This document shows, one piece after another, positions 63,597 through 64,000 of a stretch of DNA of 64,000 nt; position 1 is the stretch's first letter; each line of letters begins with the position of its first letter. Made by a program: the position numbers and the translations under genes. The notes beneath the pieces are model-generated. The model ran no database searches, was not told the DNA's origin, and saw only the letters and a list, made by a program, of their open reading frames with translations. Source of the DNA: Eubacteriaceae bacterium (GTDB lineage: Bacteria; Bacillota; Clostridia; Peptostreptococcales; Anaerovoracaceae); assembly GCA_902362805.1 (NCBI GenBank), contig CABIXY010000003.1, positions 612,457 through 676,456 on the forward strand. The letters run 5' to 3'.

Positions 63597-63633
63597 TTTT
63601 CATCTCGCCTTTCTATGATAATGTACTCTTTCT

Positions 63634-63662
63634 ATCTTAACGATTTTGCCCCAGGTTGTCAA
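63634..63662 (-). promoter_or_regulatory. Sigma-A promoter of scfAB
   Basis: TTGACA (63662-63657), 17 bp, TAAGAT (63639-63634) on the minus strand. It drives the peptide and maturase genes. Confidence 0.75.
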
Positions 63663-63787
63663 GTCTCCAGCTTCGATTTTGAGACTGCAGCAAACTTGAA
63701 AAGGGATCCTCCCCATCCAGACGAGTTACGTCTGACTGCGGCTGACTCCTTCTCGAAAAGTTTATAAAGTTAGGAAAAAGCAATCTG

Positions 63788-64000
63788 TTATAGTCTGGCA
63801 AAGGATACTGGCTTTACAGTCTCATCGAGGGCTTTGAAAGTATAGCCTTCTTCTTTCAGCGTCTCGATGATTTCCGGCAGAGCCTCTACCGTGGTACCCA
63901 TATAAGAGGAGTCGTGCATCAGCACGATGCTCCTGTCATTTCGGCGGACTTCTCTCAAGATGGCTTTCACAATCTGCTCCTTGCTGGCACCGCTATCCAT
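63788..64000 (-). CDS. Polysaccharide deacetylase family protein, C-terminal part
   Basis: Only the last 70 codons are in the window; the frame is open at the edge. IVLMHDSSYMGTTVEALPEIIETLKEEGYTFKALDE is the NodB-type end motif (MHD of the catalytic His-Asp and the closing 'L-x-x-x-GY-x-F' block). The full protein is probably a peptidoglycan or chitin-type deacetylase of the cell surface. Confidence 0.85.
   Translation of the reverse strand: MDSGASKEQIVKAILREVRRNDRSIVLMHDSSYMGTTVEALPEIIETLKEEGYTFKALDETVKPVSFARL

Overview
The window looks like chromosomal DNA from an amino-acid-fermenting anaerobe of the class Clostridia. It carries a nearly complete lysine-to-butyrate fermentation cluster, a SCIFF peptide with its radical SAM maturase, a SAM-I riboswitch before metK, strong AGGAGG ribosome binding sites and sigma-54 promoters. 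The family Anaerovoracaceae or a close relative is a plausible guess, but the genus is not proven by the sequence. There are no rRNA or tRNA genes, no CRISPR array and no complete insertion sequence. Most genes lie on the minus strand.

Layout. 1-10 kb: three large secreted beta-helix-type or Gly/Asn-rich surface proteins. The first two share nearly identical ends and surround an AAA-ATPase/nuclease-like gene; a small Cro/CI-type regulator sits before the third. 10-18 kb: a small membrane protein, a cytidylate-kinase-like protein, an ECF sigma factor with a DUF4179 partner, and a MarR-controlled heterodimeric ABC exporter. 18-32 kb: a hybrid histidine kinase, aspartate kinase behind a tandem repeat, a broken Rpn-type nuclease gene, a PepSY protein, metK, a CwlD-like amidase beside a cluster of DnaA-box-like sites, an AlaX-type editing protein and two tandem EamA transporters.

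32-45.4 kb is the metabolic core: a CoA-transferase (atoDA), lysine 5,6-aminomutase (kamDE), its putative reactivase (kamBC), lysine 2,3-aminomutase (kamA), two 3,5-diaminohexanoate dehydrogenases (kdd), a sigma-54 activator and the divergent 3-aminobutyryl-CoA ammonia lyase (kal). The cleavage enzyme kce is missing here. The activator's N-terminal half is a recognisable homologue of Kdd that has lost the glycine-rich nucleotide loop, so it looks like a catabolic enzyme turned into a sensor. Four GAAC-N8-GTTC palindromes and sigma-54 promoters before kal, kdd and probably kamA fit a regulon for it.

45-64 kb: an M14-type exported peptidase, a MATE exporter, an operon for peptide or D-amino-acid use (OPT transporter, D-aminoacylase, M29 aminopeptidase) with a TetR regulator and a palindromic operator, and then housekeeping genes: HAD phosphatases, a pseudouridine synthase, an FAD oxidoreductase, hemolysin III, a cobalamin adenosyltransferase, glycerol dehydrogenase and scfAB.

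The most unusual non-coding features are a 305-bp element present twice, about 41 kb apart, with the same stem spacing in both copies, and a family of ~90-100-bp modular units bounded by AGAACCATTATA that sit in front of genes.
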